Source: UBA1845 sp002338715 (GTDB taxonomy: Bacteria; Planctomycetota; Phycisphaerae; UBA1845). From it: 64,000 nucleotides of DNA. Below are positions 36,888-44,702 of the stretch, one piece after another. A program made the translations under genes and the position numbers. The notes below the pieces were generated by a model, which worked only from the letters and a program-made list of their open reading frames with translations, was not told the DNA's origin and ran no database searches. Position 1 is the first letter of the stretch. Each line of letters starts with the position of its first letter. The stretch is taken from the NCBI GenBank assembly GCA_035344155.1, contig DAORAL010000025.1:18454-82453 (forward strand), in the 5' to 3' direction.

Positions 36888-37856
36888 ATGCAAGCATCGA
36901 CATCCGAGCCCAATTCAATTTCGCACCTCTACCGCAATGCGATCGCTGCGATGTGGCTCGGTTTTGTCGTCAACCTCTTGCTCGCAGTCGTCAAGCTTGT
37001 AGCTGGTATCCTTGGGCACTCCACTGCGATGGCGGCTGACGCTGCGAACTCCGTCGGCGATGCGCTCACGTCCGGCGTCACGATTATTGCGCTGCACTTT
37101 GCGCAGAAGCCTGCCGATCGCGAACACCCTTACGGTCACAGTCAGCTCGAAGGCGTTGCGGCGCTGACCGTGGCTGTGCTGATTGGTACGTCTGCGCTGG
37201 CGATCATCACGGAAGCCGTCCGCAGTTTGCCGCGTTCGCAAGAGGTTCCGCCGGGCTGGGTGATTTGGATTGCAGCCGGCAACGTGATCCTTAAGGAAAT
37301 GCTCTTTCGCTATAAGCTGGCTGTCTCGCGTCGAACGAGGTCGCAGGTCATTCTCGCGCACGCGTGGGATCATCGCAGCGATGCGTTGTGCTCTGCCGCG
37401 GTGCTTGTGGGCCTTGCGGTTGTGCGCTTCGGCGGACCGAAACTGGTCTGGGCGGACGAAGTCGCCGCAATATTTGTGGCCTGCTTCATTTTGTTTTCGA
37501 GCGTTAAGCTATACCGCGAGACGGCCTCCGCGCTGATGGACGAACAGTGCGCTCCAGAGATTATCAAGGAAATCCACAACGCCGCCCAATCCACGCCCGG
37601 TGTCGCAAGGATCGAAACGCTGCGCGCCCGCCGATCCGGACTGGAAGTGCTGGTCGACATTCACGTGGAAGTCGACGGCGAACGAACCGTGCGAGACGGC
37701 CACCACATAGGCCACCTGGTCCAGGACAACATCATGCTGAAAGTAACTGGTGTCTCGCACGTTCTGGTCCACGTCGAACCGACTGGAAACACGCAGCCTC
37801 CCCACCCATCAGCCCCAATCGCCAATAATGACGGCGCAGACGATCGCCCGCAATAA
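36888..37856 (+). CDS. cation diffusion facilitator exporter, probably Mn2+
   Basis: 322 residues from the ATG at 36888 (GGAGGA 36879-36884); the open frame extends further upstream without a site. Six transmembrane helices and a C-terminal cytoplasmic ferredoxin-like domain (about 230-305). The transport-site residues by CDF alignment are Asn54 and Asp58 in helix 2 (DAANSVGD) and Asp161 and Asp165 in helix 5 (WDHRSD). Zn exporters have HDHD or DDHD here, whereas NDDD is associated with the Mn group, so manganese export is the better prediction. I looked for a yybP-ykoY Mn riboswitch in the 230-base leader and saw none. It stands apart from its neighbours. Confidence 0.85.
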   Translation: MQASTSEPNSISHLYRNAIAAMWLGFVVNLLLAVVKLVAGILGHSTAMAADAANSVGDALTSGVTIIALHFAQKPADREHPYGHSQLEGVAALTVAVLIGTSALAIITEAVRSLPRSQEVPPGWVIWIAAGNVILKEMLFRYKLAVSRRTRSQVILAHAWDHRSDALCSAAVLVGLAVVRFGGPKLVWADEVAAIFVACFILFSSVKLYRETASALMDEQCAPEIIKEIHNAAQSTPGVARIETLRARRSGLEVLVDIHVEVDGERTVRDGHHIGHLVQDNIMLKVTGVSHVLVHVEPTGNTQPPHPSAPIANNDGADDRPQ

Positions 37857-38017
37857 TCGCGTCACTTTGGCGTTTACCTTGATTTACGGGGCATTCGTCG
37901 TCGCGTTCGGTCAACGCCCGAATACGATGAGGCTCTACACTGCGCCATTCGGCTTTATCTTCGGACAGCGCCCATTCATATTCCATTGCCTTTGCGAAAC
38001 GCGTTATTGGAGGCGGT

Positions 38018-39628
38018 ATGTCGAAAACGATTTTGATCTGGTTGTGCGTGGTGAGTTTTGCCCTTCTCGCGACGGCGGCTGAAATAAAAGAGAAAACCGG
38101 CTTGGTTCTTTGTGGCGACGGCGCATTTGAAGGCTACACGCTGTTCACGCCCTTGCACTCAACGGACACATACCTTGTGAACATGGACGGCAAGGTTGTT
38201 CATAAATGGAAGGACAAATACACACCGGGTCAATCCCAATACCTGCTGAAAAACGGACACCTACTGCGAAGCGCCAATGACTCACGAAGCAGTGGGTTTC
38301 ACGGCGGCGGAATCGGCGGGCGCATCCGTGAGTTGGACTGGAATGGCAAGCTCGTTTGGGATTACAAGTACGCCGACGACAAGCGGTGCCAGCACCATGA
38401 CATTGAACCACTCCCCAATGGCAACGTCTTGATCCTCGCGTGGGAAAAGAAATTCGCGGAGGAGGTCATCGGCGCGGGGCGAGACCCCAGTCAACTCGAT
38501 GACGATGAGTTGTGGCCGGATCATATCGTCGAAGTCAGGCGCCAAGGCAAAACCGATGGCCGAATCGTCTGGCAATGGCATGCGTGGGATCACTTGGTCC
38601 AGGACTTCAATCCAGACGTGAACAACCATGGCGATGTCGCCGCACATCCCGAGTTGATCGACATCAACTTCGGCGGCGACTCGATGCACCTACCGCCCAA
38701 GGAATTAAATCGACTGCGCGCATTGGGGTACGTCGGCGGGCCAGCCCCGAAAGGCCGAGGACCAGAATCTGCCGATTGGCTTCACGGAAATTCGCTCAGC
38801 TACAACGAAGAACTCGACCAGATCCTCATCAGCGTTCATGGATTCAATGAAATCTGGGTGATTGACCACAGCACCACGACCGCAGAATCCGCCAGTCACA
38901 CCGGTGGACGATACGGAAAGGGCGGCGACCTGCTCTACCGCTGGGGCAATCCCCAGGCATACCGCGCCGGTACCGCGGCTGACCAAAAACTCTTCGGACA
39001 ACACGACGCCACCTGGGTGAAAAGCCCATCCGGCGAGACGCACATTCTTGTTTTCAACAATGGCCGCAACCGTCCGGACGGTGACTATTCATCCGTCGAT
39101 GAAATCGTCCCCCCGCTCAGGCCCGATGGAAGCTATTCGTTGGAATCCGGTGCGGCATATGGTCCAAGCCAACCGGTTTGGCAGTATACGCAATCAACCA
39201 AGTCCGACTTTTTCTCAAGTCATATTTCCGGAGCGCAGCGTTTGCCGAATGGGAATACGCTTGTTTGCGCAGGCGAGCAAGGAGACTTCTTCGAGGTCAA
39301 TGCGCAAGGTGCCACTGTATGGCACTACATCAATCCCATCGAGGGCAATCGCCCGAATGGCCGCCCACCACGTGGCAATCGAAGGCGTTCAAAGGGCAAC
39401 GATGACAACCACGATCGCGCCCACCCACCGCGTCAGGGGCCACGCGGTCCCCGTGGCGACCGGCGTGGGACCGGTGTTGATCGGGGTGGTACAGGTGTTG
39501 ATCGGCGTGGTCCCAATGGTGTTGGACGCGGTCCTTCCGAAGCCAACGCAGTATTTCGCGCAACACGAATCGCGGCTGACGATCCGGCGATCAAGTCGCG
39601 CAAACTCTCGCCAAAGAACTCGGAGTAA
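38018..39628 (+). CDS. secreted arylsulfotransferase-like (ASST) propeller protein
   Basis: 536 residues, GGAGG at 38009-38013 before the ATG. A signal peptide ends near ATAAE (residue 21). The family blocks are GYTLFTPLHSTDTYLVN, KVVHKWKDKY, a 'W.Y.YAD....HHDI.PLPNGNVLIL' stretch, WQWHAWDHL and HGDVAAHPELIDI, then SHISGAQRLPNGNTLVC. This is the six-bladed arylsulfate sulfotransferase-like fold common in planctomycetes and usually of unproven activity. The C-terminal 90 residues are a basic Arg/Gly/Pro/Asn-rich tail with a short tandem duplication (GTGVDRGGTGVDRRG). Single gene. Activity as a sulfotransferase is uncertain. Confidence 0.78.
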   Translation: MSKTILIWLCVVSFALLATAAEIKEKTGLVLCGDGAFEGYTLFTPLHSTDTYLVNMDGKVVHKWKDKYTPGQSQYLLKNGHLLRSANDSRSSGFHGGGIGGRIRELDWNGKLVWDYKYADDKRCQHHDIEPLPNGNVLILAWEKKFAEEVIGAGRDPSQLDDDELWPDHIVEVRRQGKTDGRIVWQWHAWDHLVQDFNPDVNNHGDVAAHPELIDINFGGDSMHLPPKELNRLRALGYVGGPAPKGRGPESADWLHGNSLSYNEELDQILISVHGFNEIWVIDHSTTTAESASHTGGRYGKGGDLLYRWGNPQAYRAGTAADQKLFGQHDATWVKSPSGETHILVFNNGRNRPDGDYSSVDEIVPPLRPDGSYSLESGAAYGPSQPVWQYTQSTKSDFFSSHISGAQRLPNGNTLVCAGEQGDFFEVNAQGATVWHYINPIEGNRPNGRPPRGNRRRSKGNDDNHDRAHPPRQGPRGPRGDRRGTGVDRGGTGVDRRGPNGVGRGPSEANAVFRATRIAADDPAIKSRKLSPKNSE

Positions 39629-39797
39629 TACAACGTCGCCACATCGTTTGTTACGTTCTTGTTATCACCGCAGCGCGACAGAATTTTACATGTCGCTTGG
39701 AAATACAACGTCGCCGTCGGCGTTTAGCTGATCAGTTGCGTGGTGTTCGCGCGACAACTGAATTGAATCTCATCAAAAATGAGACGGAGACCCAATC

Positions 39798-40499
39798 ATG
39801 AAAACCCTGAAAACCAATACCGTTTTGGTGGCAGCACTGTGTTTCGGATTGGCGGCGTCTGCTTCGTACGCAGGGGGGAGACACCGTCAAGGAAAAGGCC
39901 CGGGCCATGGTCCGCAGCGCAATCATCCAGGCCAACGACACCATGGATCACCGCTAATGATGTTTGACACGCTTGACCTGCTCCAGTCGGAAACAGCGCC
40001 GTTGAACTTCACGGTCGAAAACTTCCCAGCCGCCGACATCGACAGCAATGGCACACTGGATGCCGAGGAGTGGACCACGTTCGCAACTGCGAAATACAAC
40101 AAGCTGATCGAACACGTGTTGCATCGGCATCCTGAAATCGACATTGACAGCGACGGCGTACTCGATGACGGCGAACTCGCAGCACTTAAAGCCGACATGA
40201 CTGAACGCGTCAGCAATAAGTTGATAGAGCGGAAGCCTGATGCTGATATTGATTCCAGTGGTGAAATCTCAGTTGACGAAATCGAAGCCGTCCAAGCCGC
40301 AAAGCTTGCGAAGTTCCTCGAACGCAAACCCGATGCCGACCTGAACGGCGACGGAACATTGACGGCTGACGAGTTCGCGGCATTCCGATTGGTGAAATCA
40401 GCCAAGCAATCCAGCCAACCCGGAAGCCGCAGACCCGGCGGAGTCGGTCACAAGCGTGGTCATCGAGGCAAATCCTGCCGCAACCAAGTTGAGTCGTAA
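39798..40499 (+). CDS. secreted protein with four EF-hands
   Basis: 233 residues. A signal peptide (1-25, ending SYAGG) is followed by a Gly/His/Arg-rich segment (26-52), then four canonical EF-hand loops: DIDSNGTLDAEE (80-91), DIDSDGVLDDGE, DIDSSGEISVDE and DLNGDGTLTADE, each with the flanking helices. The tail is basic. Likely an extracellular or periplasmic Ca2+-binding protein, consistent with the many other Ca-loop proteins here. The His-rich N-terminal segment could bind transition metals. No catalytic domain. Confidence 0.85.
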   Translation: MKTLKTNTVLVAALCFGLAASASYAGGRHRQGKGPGHGPQRNHPGQRHHGSPLMMFDTLDLLQSETAPLNFTVENFPAADIDSNGTLDAEEWTTFATAKYNKLIEHVLHRHPEIDIDSDGVLDDGELAALKADMTERVSNKLIERKPDADIDSSGEISVDEIEAVQAAKLAKFLERKPDADLNGDGTLTADEFAAFRLVKSAKQSSQPGSRRPGGVGHKRGHRGKSCRNQVES

Positions 40500-40724
40500 G
40501 TCGTGTTGATCACTTAAGACGCAGTCGCCTAAGGTGGGGATGGCGCTAACCGTGCCATCCTCGCCGGCTACTGCCGACACTTCCGCAATCCTTTGATCGG
40601 CGGCTGAAGAAACGTGCCGAGACAATCACTGCCCAGTACGCGCCGTTAATCGCGCCATCGACGCACCACTCGCCGCCATCGGCAAGATCGCAGTCAGCCG
40701 AATCAGCACGATCGAATCATCCGC

Positions 40725-40753
40725 CCCGGAGACGACCCGGATTCCACTCCGGG
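40725..40753. terminator. hairpin between convergent genes
   Basis: CCCGGAG (40725-40731) pairs with CTCCGGG (40747-40753) around a 15-base loop, in the 290-base gap between the EF-hand gene and the convergent hydrolase gene. There is no T-run on either side. It may serve as a bidirectional 3' structure. Confidence 0.3.
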
Positions 40754-40792
40754 CCGCCCTACTCCCTTTTCACTGGCATTGGATCGCCGAAC

Positions 40793-41701
40793 TCAATCGT
40801 TATGAATTTGAGAACCGCTTGCCAGGACCGCATTGGCAACGAGCGTATCGTTGCTGTTGGCACGATTCTGGTTGTCTTGTTGCGGCTGACTTGCTTGTTG
40901 GTGCTGGTTAATTTCCGATCGTTCGGGTTTGTCCGATGTCGCATCGGTGAGGTTGTTAGCAGCAGCTTCCCTTATCGCCTTGACCGCTTCGTCTGTTTTC
41001 CAAACGTGGCCGGCAATCATCCGGAAATTCACCAGCGCCGCTTGATACCCGTCGTACTCCGGCAGGACCGCAGCCGCTGTCGCATCACTGACCACCGCAA
41101 CTTCAAACCCCTGCTCCACCAACTCCCGCATGTGCGACTCGGTGCATAAGTTTGCGGACATGCCGGCTAAGATAACCTTGTCGATACCGCGCTTGCGAAG
41201 TTGGAGCGCGAGGTCGTTCGACTCCGGGCCATACACTTTGTGCGGACTCGTCACAACGGTTTCACCATCTTCGATGTACTGCTTGTAGCGAGCCAACCAG
41301 TCGGCGCCGGATCCTGCGAATCCGTCCAGGTTCAACGCACCTTTTCGGTCAAACATGCCAATTTTGTGCATCAGTGCCTCCAGCGCCCCTTCGAATTTCC
41401 ACTGATGATCGTGCTTGTAGTAATAGTGCGGAGAAACAAACACGGCAATGCCGCTTTCTTCCGCCGCTTTGAACAATGCATCGATGTGCTCGACCGTTTG
41501 GTTTTCGGTGACACTCTTGCCGACAACGCCCCACGTCACGCCATCGGGGCTTAAGAAATCATTCTGCGGATCGGTGACAACCAGCGCGGTACGGCCCGGT
41601 TCAATGTCAAAGCCCGGATCGGGAAGTTGCGCCAATGCAGGGGCACTGACGGCTGTCGCGAAAGTCAAAATCAAGATCGATTTATTGGTTTTGGGTTTCA
41701 T
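40793..41701 (-). CDS. exported isochorismatase-family cysteine hydrolase
   Basis: 302 residues from the ATG at 41699-41701, preceded by AAAGGA; the frame extends upstream without a site. A signal peptide (1-24, ending PALAQ) is unusual, as most family members are cytoplasmic. The catalytic triad is Asp44 (VTDPQNDF), Lys155 (SPHKVYG) and Cys186 (GMSANLCTES). The family hydrolyses amide or ester bonds in small metabolites. A Gln/Asn-rich tail follows residue 260. It is third in an operon after the AhpD-like and DUF1348 genes under a predicted sigma-54 promoter, which suggests a detoxification or nitrogen-scavenging role (inference). Confidence 0.85.
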   Translation of the reverse strand: MKPKTNKSILILTFATAVSAPALAQLPDPGFDIEPGRTALVVTDPQNDFLSPDGVTWGVVGKSVTENQTVEHIDALFKAAEESGIAVFVSPHYYYKHDHQWKFEGALEALMHKIGMFDRKGALNLDGFAGSGADWLARYKQYIEDGETVVTSPHKVYGPESNDLALQLRKRGIDKVILAGMSANLCTESHMRELVEQGFEVAVVSDATAAAVLPEYDGYQAALVNFRMIAGHVWKTDEAVKAIREAAANNLTDATSDKPERSEINQHQQASQPQQDNQNRANSNDTLVANAVLASGSQIHND

Positions 41702-41760
41702 CGTTTGTTTCCTTTGCTTTTCAATTGCGTTGTATATTGACGCAGACAAATTCGGTGAAT

Positions 41761-42186
41761 CTAGTTGGCACTGCTGTAACGTCGCTCGTGCTCCTCGATT
41801 GGCACGTCGTTGATGCTGGCATCCCTCCGCCGCATCAGCCCGCTGTCGGCAAACTCCCACTGCTCATTTCCGTGCGCTCGAAACCATTGACCGGATTCGT
41901 CGCGCCACTCGTACTCAAATCGCACGGAAATTCGATTGTCCGTAAACGCCCAAAGTTCCTTCATCAGTCGATAGTCAAGTTCCTTGGCCCACTTGCGGCG
42001 AAGAAATTCTTTGATCGCCGGTCGACCTTTAAGAAACTCGCTGCGATTTCTCCATTGGGAATCTTCGGTGTAAGCAAGTGCGACCCGCTCTGGATCGCGC
42101 GAGTTCCAGGCATCTTCGGCGGCTTGGACTTTGGCACGCGCACTCTCAAGCGTGAACGGCGGTCTGATGTCGGTTGGTGACGCCAT
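41761..42186 (-). CDS. DUF1348 family protein (NTF2-like fold)
   Basis: 141 residues from the ATG at 42184-42186, preceded by AGGAGAA; the upstream part of the frame is shadow of the next gene. Motifs of DUF1348: FTLESARAKVQAAEDAWNSR, SQWRNRSEFLKGR, RKWAKELDYRLMKELWAF and MRRRDASINDV. The fold is a SnoaL/NTF2-like cone. The biochemical role is not known, but members are often beside redox or stress genes. It is the middle gene of the three-gene operon, 59 bases before the isochorismatase-like hydrolase. Confidence 0.9.
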   Translation of the reverse strand: MASPTDIRPPFTLESARAKVQAAEDAWNSRDPERVALAYTEDSQWRNRSEFLKGRPAIKEFLRRKWAKELDYRLMKELWAFTDNRISVRFEYEWRDESGQWFRAHGNEQWEFADSGLMRRRDASINDVPIEEHERRYSSAN

Positions 42187-42256
42187 CGTATTCTCCTTTC
42201 TCAGAGCGGTTGGCCGGGCGGCGCTCACACCACCCGACCGATCCGCTCGTAGAAAC

Positions 42257-42814
42257 TCAGCATGCGCAAGCCGGCGCTGCCACAGGTTCAACTTCCGGAA
42301 AGTCCACCTTCGTCCCCGCAACATGGTTGAAGTAGTTCGTGAAAATGTTGAGCGCAACAACTGCAACGATCTCTGCGATCTCCACATCGTTGACGCCAAC
42401 CGCTCGAACCGACGCGACATCCTCGTCGCTGACCCAACCGCGCTCTGCAACAATTCGGCGGGCGAACTTGAGGACCGCTTCCGTCTTGCGATCGGTGGAC
42501 GTACCGCGCCGGCTGTCGGCGATTTCTTCGTCACCCAAACCCGCCATCTTCCCGAGCGCACTGTGCGCGGCCAGGCAGTACTGACACCGATTCACTTCGC
42601 CAACCGTCAAAGCGATTTGCTCACGAAGCTTGGTTGACAGGCTGCTCTGCCCAAGGGTGTTGCTGAAACCCAGGTACGCTTCCAGGACGGCTGGCGAGTT
42701 CGCCATGGTTCGCATGAGGTTCGGGGTCATCCCCAGTTTCTTCTGAACGCCATTGAGAAGCGTCTTGGCTTTGGGTTCAGCTTCGGCGGTTTCGATTGCT
42801 TTCAAACGTGGCAT
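42257..42814 (-). CDS. AhpD-like / carboxymuconolactone decarboxylase family protein
   Basis: 185 residues, helical AhpD fold. The peroxidase-type active site CQYC (Cys77, Cys80) with His84 in CLAAHSALG is intact, preceded by LREQIALTVGEVN. Such proteins act as thiol peroxidases or disulfide reductants. An extra C-terminal CAC could join the redox cycle. It is the first gene of the operon, with a predicted -24/-12 promoter about 57 bases upstream of its ATG, and is divergent from the sigma-54 activator that probably controls it. Confidence 0.9.
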   Translation of the reverse strand: MPRLKAIETAEAEPKAKTLLNGVQKKLGMTPNLMRTMANSPAVLEAYLGFSNTLGQSSLSTKLREQIALTVGEVNRCQYCLAAHSALGKMAGLGDEEIADSRRGTSTDRKTEAVLKFARRIVAERGWVSDEDVASVRAVGVNDVEIAEIVAVVALNIFTNYFNHVAGTKVDFPEVEPVAAPACAC

Positions 42815-42881
42815 TGTTGGACTCCATCTGACTTGTTAAGGACTCGACCGTGCCAATCACGGCCCGACGTGAGTCATTAAG

Positions 42882-42897
42882 TGCACATGGTGTGCCA
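42882..42897 (-). promoter_or_regulatory. sigma-54 (-24/-12) promoter of the AhpD-like operon
   Basis: On the minus strand: TGGCAC, five bases, GTGCA. It matches the consensus TGGCAC-N5-TTGCA at all but one base, with exactly ten bases between GG and GC. The predicted transcription start is near 42871, about 57 bases before the ATG of the AhpD-like gene. The adjacent divergent gene encodes a sigma-54 activator, which makes chance less likely. Confidence 0.7.
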
Positions 42898-42966
42898 ACC
42901 AGAAACTTGCGCGTAAGTCACTTTTATTCATACATTTACGAATCCTCATCCAATGCGGCAACGAAA

Positions 42967-42978
42967 ACGCAATTGCGT
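42967..42978. promoter_or_regulatory. 12-bp palindrome, candidate activator site
   Basis: A perfect palindrome ACGCAATTGCGT centred about 100 bases upstream of the predicted sigma-54 start, the usual range for an enhancer-binding protein. A related half (TGCGTTGCGA) follows at about 42991. It also sits in the leader of the activator gene, which would allow autoregulation. Confidence 0.45.
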
Positions 42979-43030
42979 CGTCCGCGAAAATGCGTTGCGA
43001 ACTTTCGTCGTCTTGTTATGCTCGACAGAT

Positions 43031-44653
43031 ATGCCAGCCCTCGGCGAACGAATGTCGGTATCGGATGCATTGAAGAACCTGCTGCTTGATATTGCCCGGC
43101 AGCAGTCGCTCGATGCCGTCATGCGCAAAGTGGTCGAAGGGTTGGCCGGCGAGGAGCACATAGCACTCGCCCGCATCTGGCTCATTCGCCCCGGCGACAT
43201 TTGCTCCACCTGCCCGATGGCGCGCGAATGCCCGGACCAAACCCGTTGCCTGCACCTCGCCGCCAGCGCCGGTCGCTCGATCAAACGCGACGGACCAACA
43301 TGGGGACGAACCGATGGCGCATTCGCTCGATTTCCCATGGGTGTCCGAAAAGTCGGCAGGGTCGGCGCGACCGGTGAATGCATCGCCGCGCTCGACGTCA
43401 TCGAGAACCCGGAATGGATCGTTCGCATGGACTGGGCGCGGGAGGAGGCGATACGTGGTTTTGTCGGGCAACCACTCGTATTCAAAGGCGAGATCCTGGG
43501 TGTGCTGGCAATCTTTACCCGCTCACCGCTCGGACAGCATTGCCTGGATTGGCTTCGAATGATCGCCGACCTCGTCGCAGCCTCTATCGCCAACGCGCGG
43601 GCCTTTGACGAAATCCAAACCCTTCGAACACAACTTGAGTTGGAAAATGCCTATCTGAAGGAAGAGGTTTCCGATGCCCGTGCATTCGGCGAGATCGTCG
43701 GACAAAGCCCTGCACTTCGTAACATCATCCAGCAGATCGAACTTGTCGCCCCCACCGATGCCAGCGTCTTGATCCTCGGTGAATCGGGAACCGGCAAGGA
43801 ACTTGTTGCACAGGAAATTCATCGTCGAAGCCAGCGACGCGAGCGGACGATGGTTCGCGTCAACTGCGCGTCGGTTCCGCGGGAGTTGTACGAAAGCGAA
43901 TTCTTCGGCCACACCAAAGGCGCGTTCACCGGCGCGCTCAGGGACCGGGTCGGTCGTTTTGGACTGGCGGATGGCGGGACCCTTCTCTTGGACGAAGTTG
44001 GCGAAATACCGTTGGAACTCCAGGGCAAACTTCTGCGCGTCCTCCAGGAAGGAAGCTATGAAAGAGTCGGGGAAGAAAAAACCAGGGAAGTCGACATACG
44101 ACTCATCGCGGCCACGAATCGTGACTTAAAATCCGAAGTCGAAGCGGGCCGCTTCCGCCAGGACCTGTTTTACAGGCTCAACGTCTTTCCCATCGAAGTG
44201 CCGCCCCTTCGCAAACGCAAGGAAGACATACCGCTGTTGGCCGACCTCTTCCTCAAGCAGGCGTCTCGCCGGTTCAATCGTGAAATGAAGGGGTTGAGTC
44301 AAGGCAATATTCTGGCGCTACAGGCCTACGATTGGCCGGGCAACGTGCGCGAGTTGCTCAATGTCATTGAACGCGCCGTCATCACCTCCCGGGCCAGCGC
44401 CCTGCGCATTGACCTTCCGCAGACCGCGCCCACCAAGGGTCGCAGAGTCGCACCGACAACATCGTCAGCGCATTCATTCGTAGTAACCGACGATGAAATG
44501 AAACGCCGCGAACGCGAGAATATTCTGATCGCACTCAATCAAACCAATTGGCAAGTTCACGGTCCGGGCGGTGCAGCCGAACTCCTCGGCGTAAGACCCA
44601 CCACCCTCGCGTCGCGAATCAAGCGAATGGGCCTAACCCGCACCACCACATGA
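43031..44653 (+). CDS. sigma-54-dependent activator with Cys-rich GAF domain
   Basis: 540 residues from the ATG at 43031; an ATG at 42953 would make the candidate activator site coding and 43052 is also possible, none having a clear ribosome binding site. An N-terminal GAF domain (about 10-205) contains the cluster CSTCPMARECPDQTRC (C-x2-C-x5-C-x5-C), which could bind a metal or Fe-S centre. The AAA+ domain (about 225-460) has Walker A GESGTGKE, the sigma-54 contact loop GAFTGA, Walker B LLLDEVGEI and GNVRELLN. A Fis-type helix-turn-helix is at the C-terminus (AAELLGVRPTTLASRI). It probably senses a redox or small-molecule signal and activates the divergent operon. Confidence 0.9.
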   Translation: MPALGERMSVSDALKNLLLDIARQQSLDAVMRKVVEGLAGEEHIALARIWLIRPGDICSTCPMARECPDQTRCLHLAASAGRSIKRDGPTWGRTDGAFARFPMGVRKVGRVGATGECIAALDVIENPEWIVRMDWAREEAIRGFVGQPLVFKGEILGVLAIFTRSPLGQHCLDWLRMIADLVAASIANARAFDEIQTLRTQLELENAYLKEEVSDARAFGEIVGQSPALRNIIQQIELVAPTDASVLILGESGTGKELVAQEIHRRSQRRERTMVRVNCASVPRELYESEFFGHTKGAFTGALRDRVGRFGLADGGTLLLDEVGEIPLELQGKLLRVLQEGSYERVGEEKTREVDIRLIAATNRDLKSEVEAGRFRQDLFYRLNVFPIEVPPLRKRKEDIPLLADLFLKQASRRFNREMKGLSQGNILALQAYDWPGNVRELLNVIERAVITSRASALRIDLPQTAPTKGRRVAPTTSSAHSFVVTDDEMKRRERENILIALNQTNWQVHGPGGAAELLGVRPTTLASRIKRMGLTRTTT

Positions 44654-44702
44654 ACCGCAACCGGTAATAGGTGCGTCGCAAGGACCGGCGAACTGTGCGG
44701 TG

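Noticed and set aside
42187..42561. Upstream extension of the DUF1348 gene to 42561
   Set aside because: The extension is out-of-frame sequence of the AhpD-like gene and very Arg/Ser-rich. The ATG at 42186 has AGGAGAA and begins the family homology.
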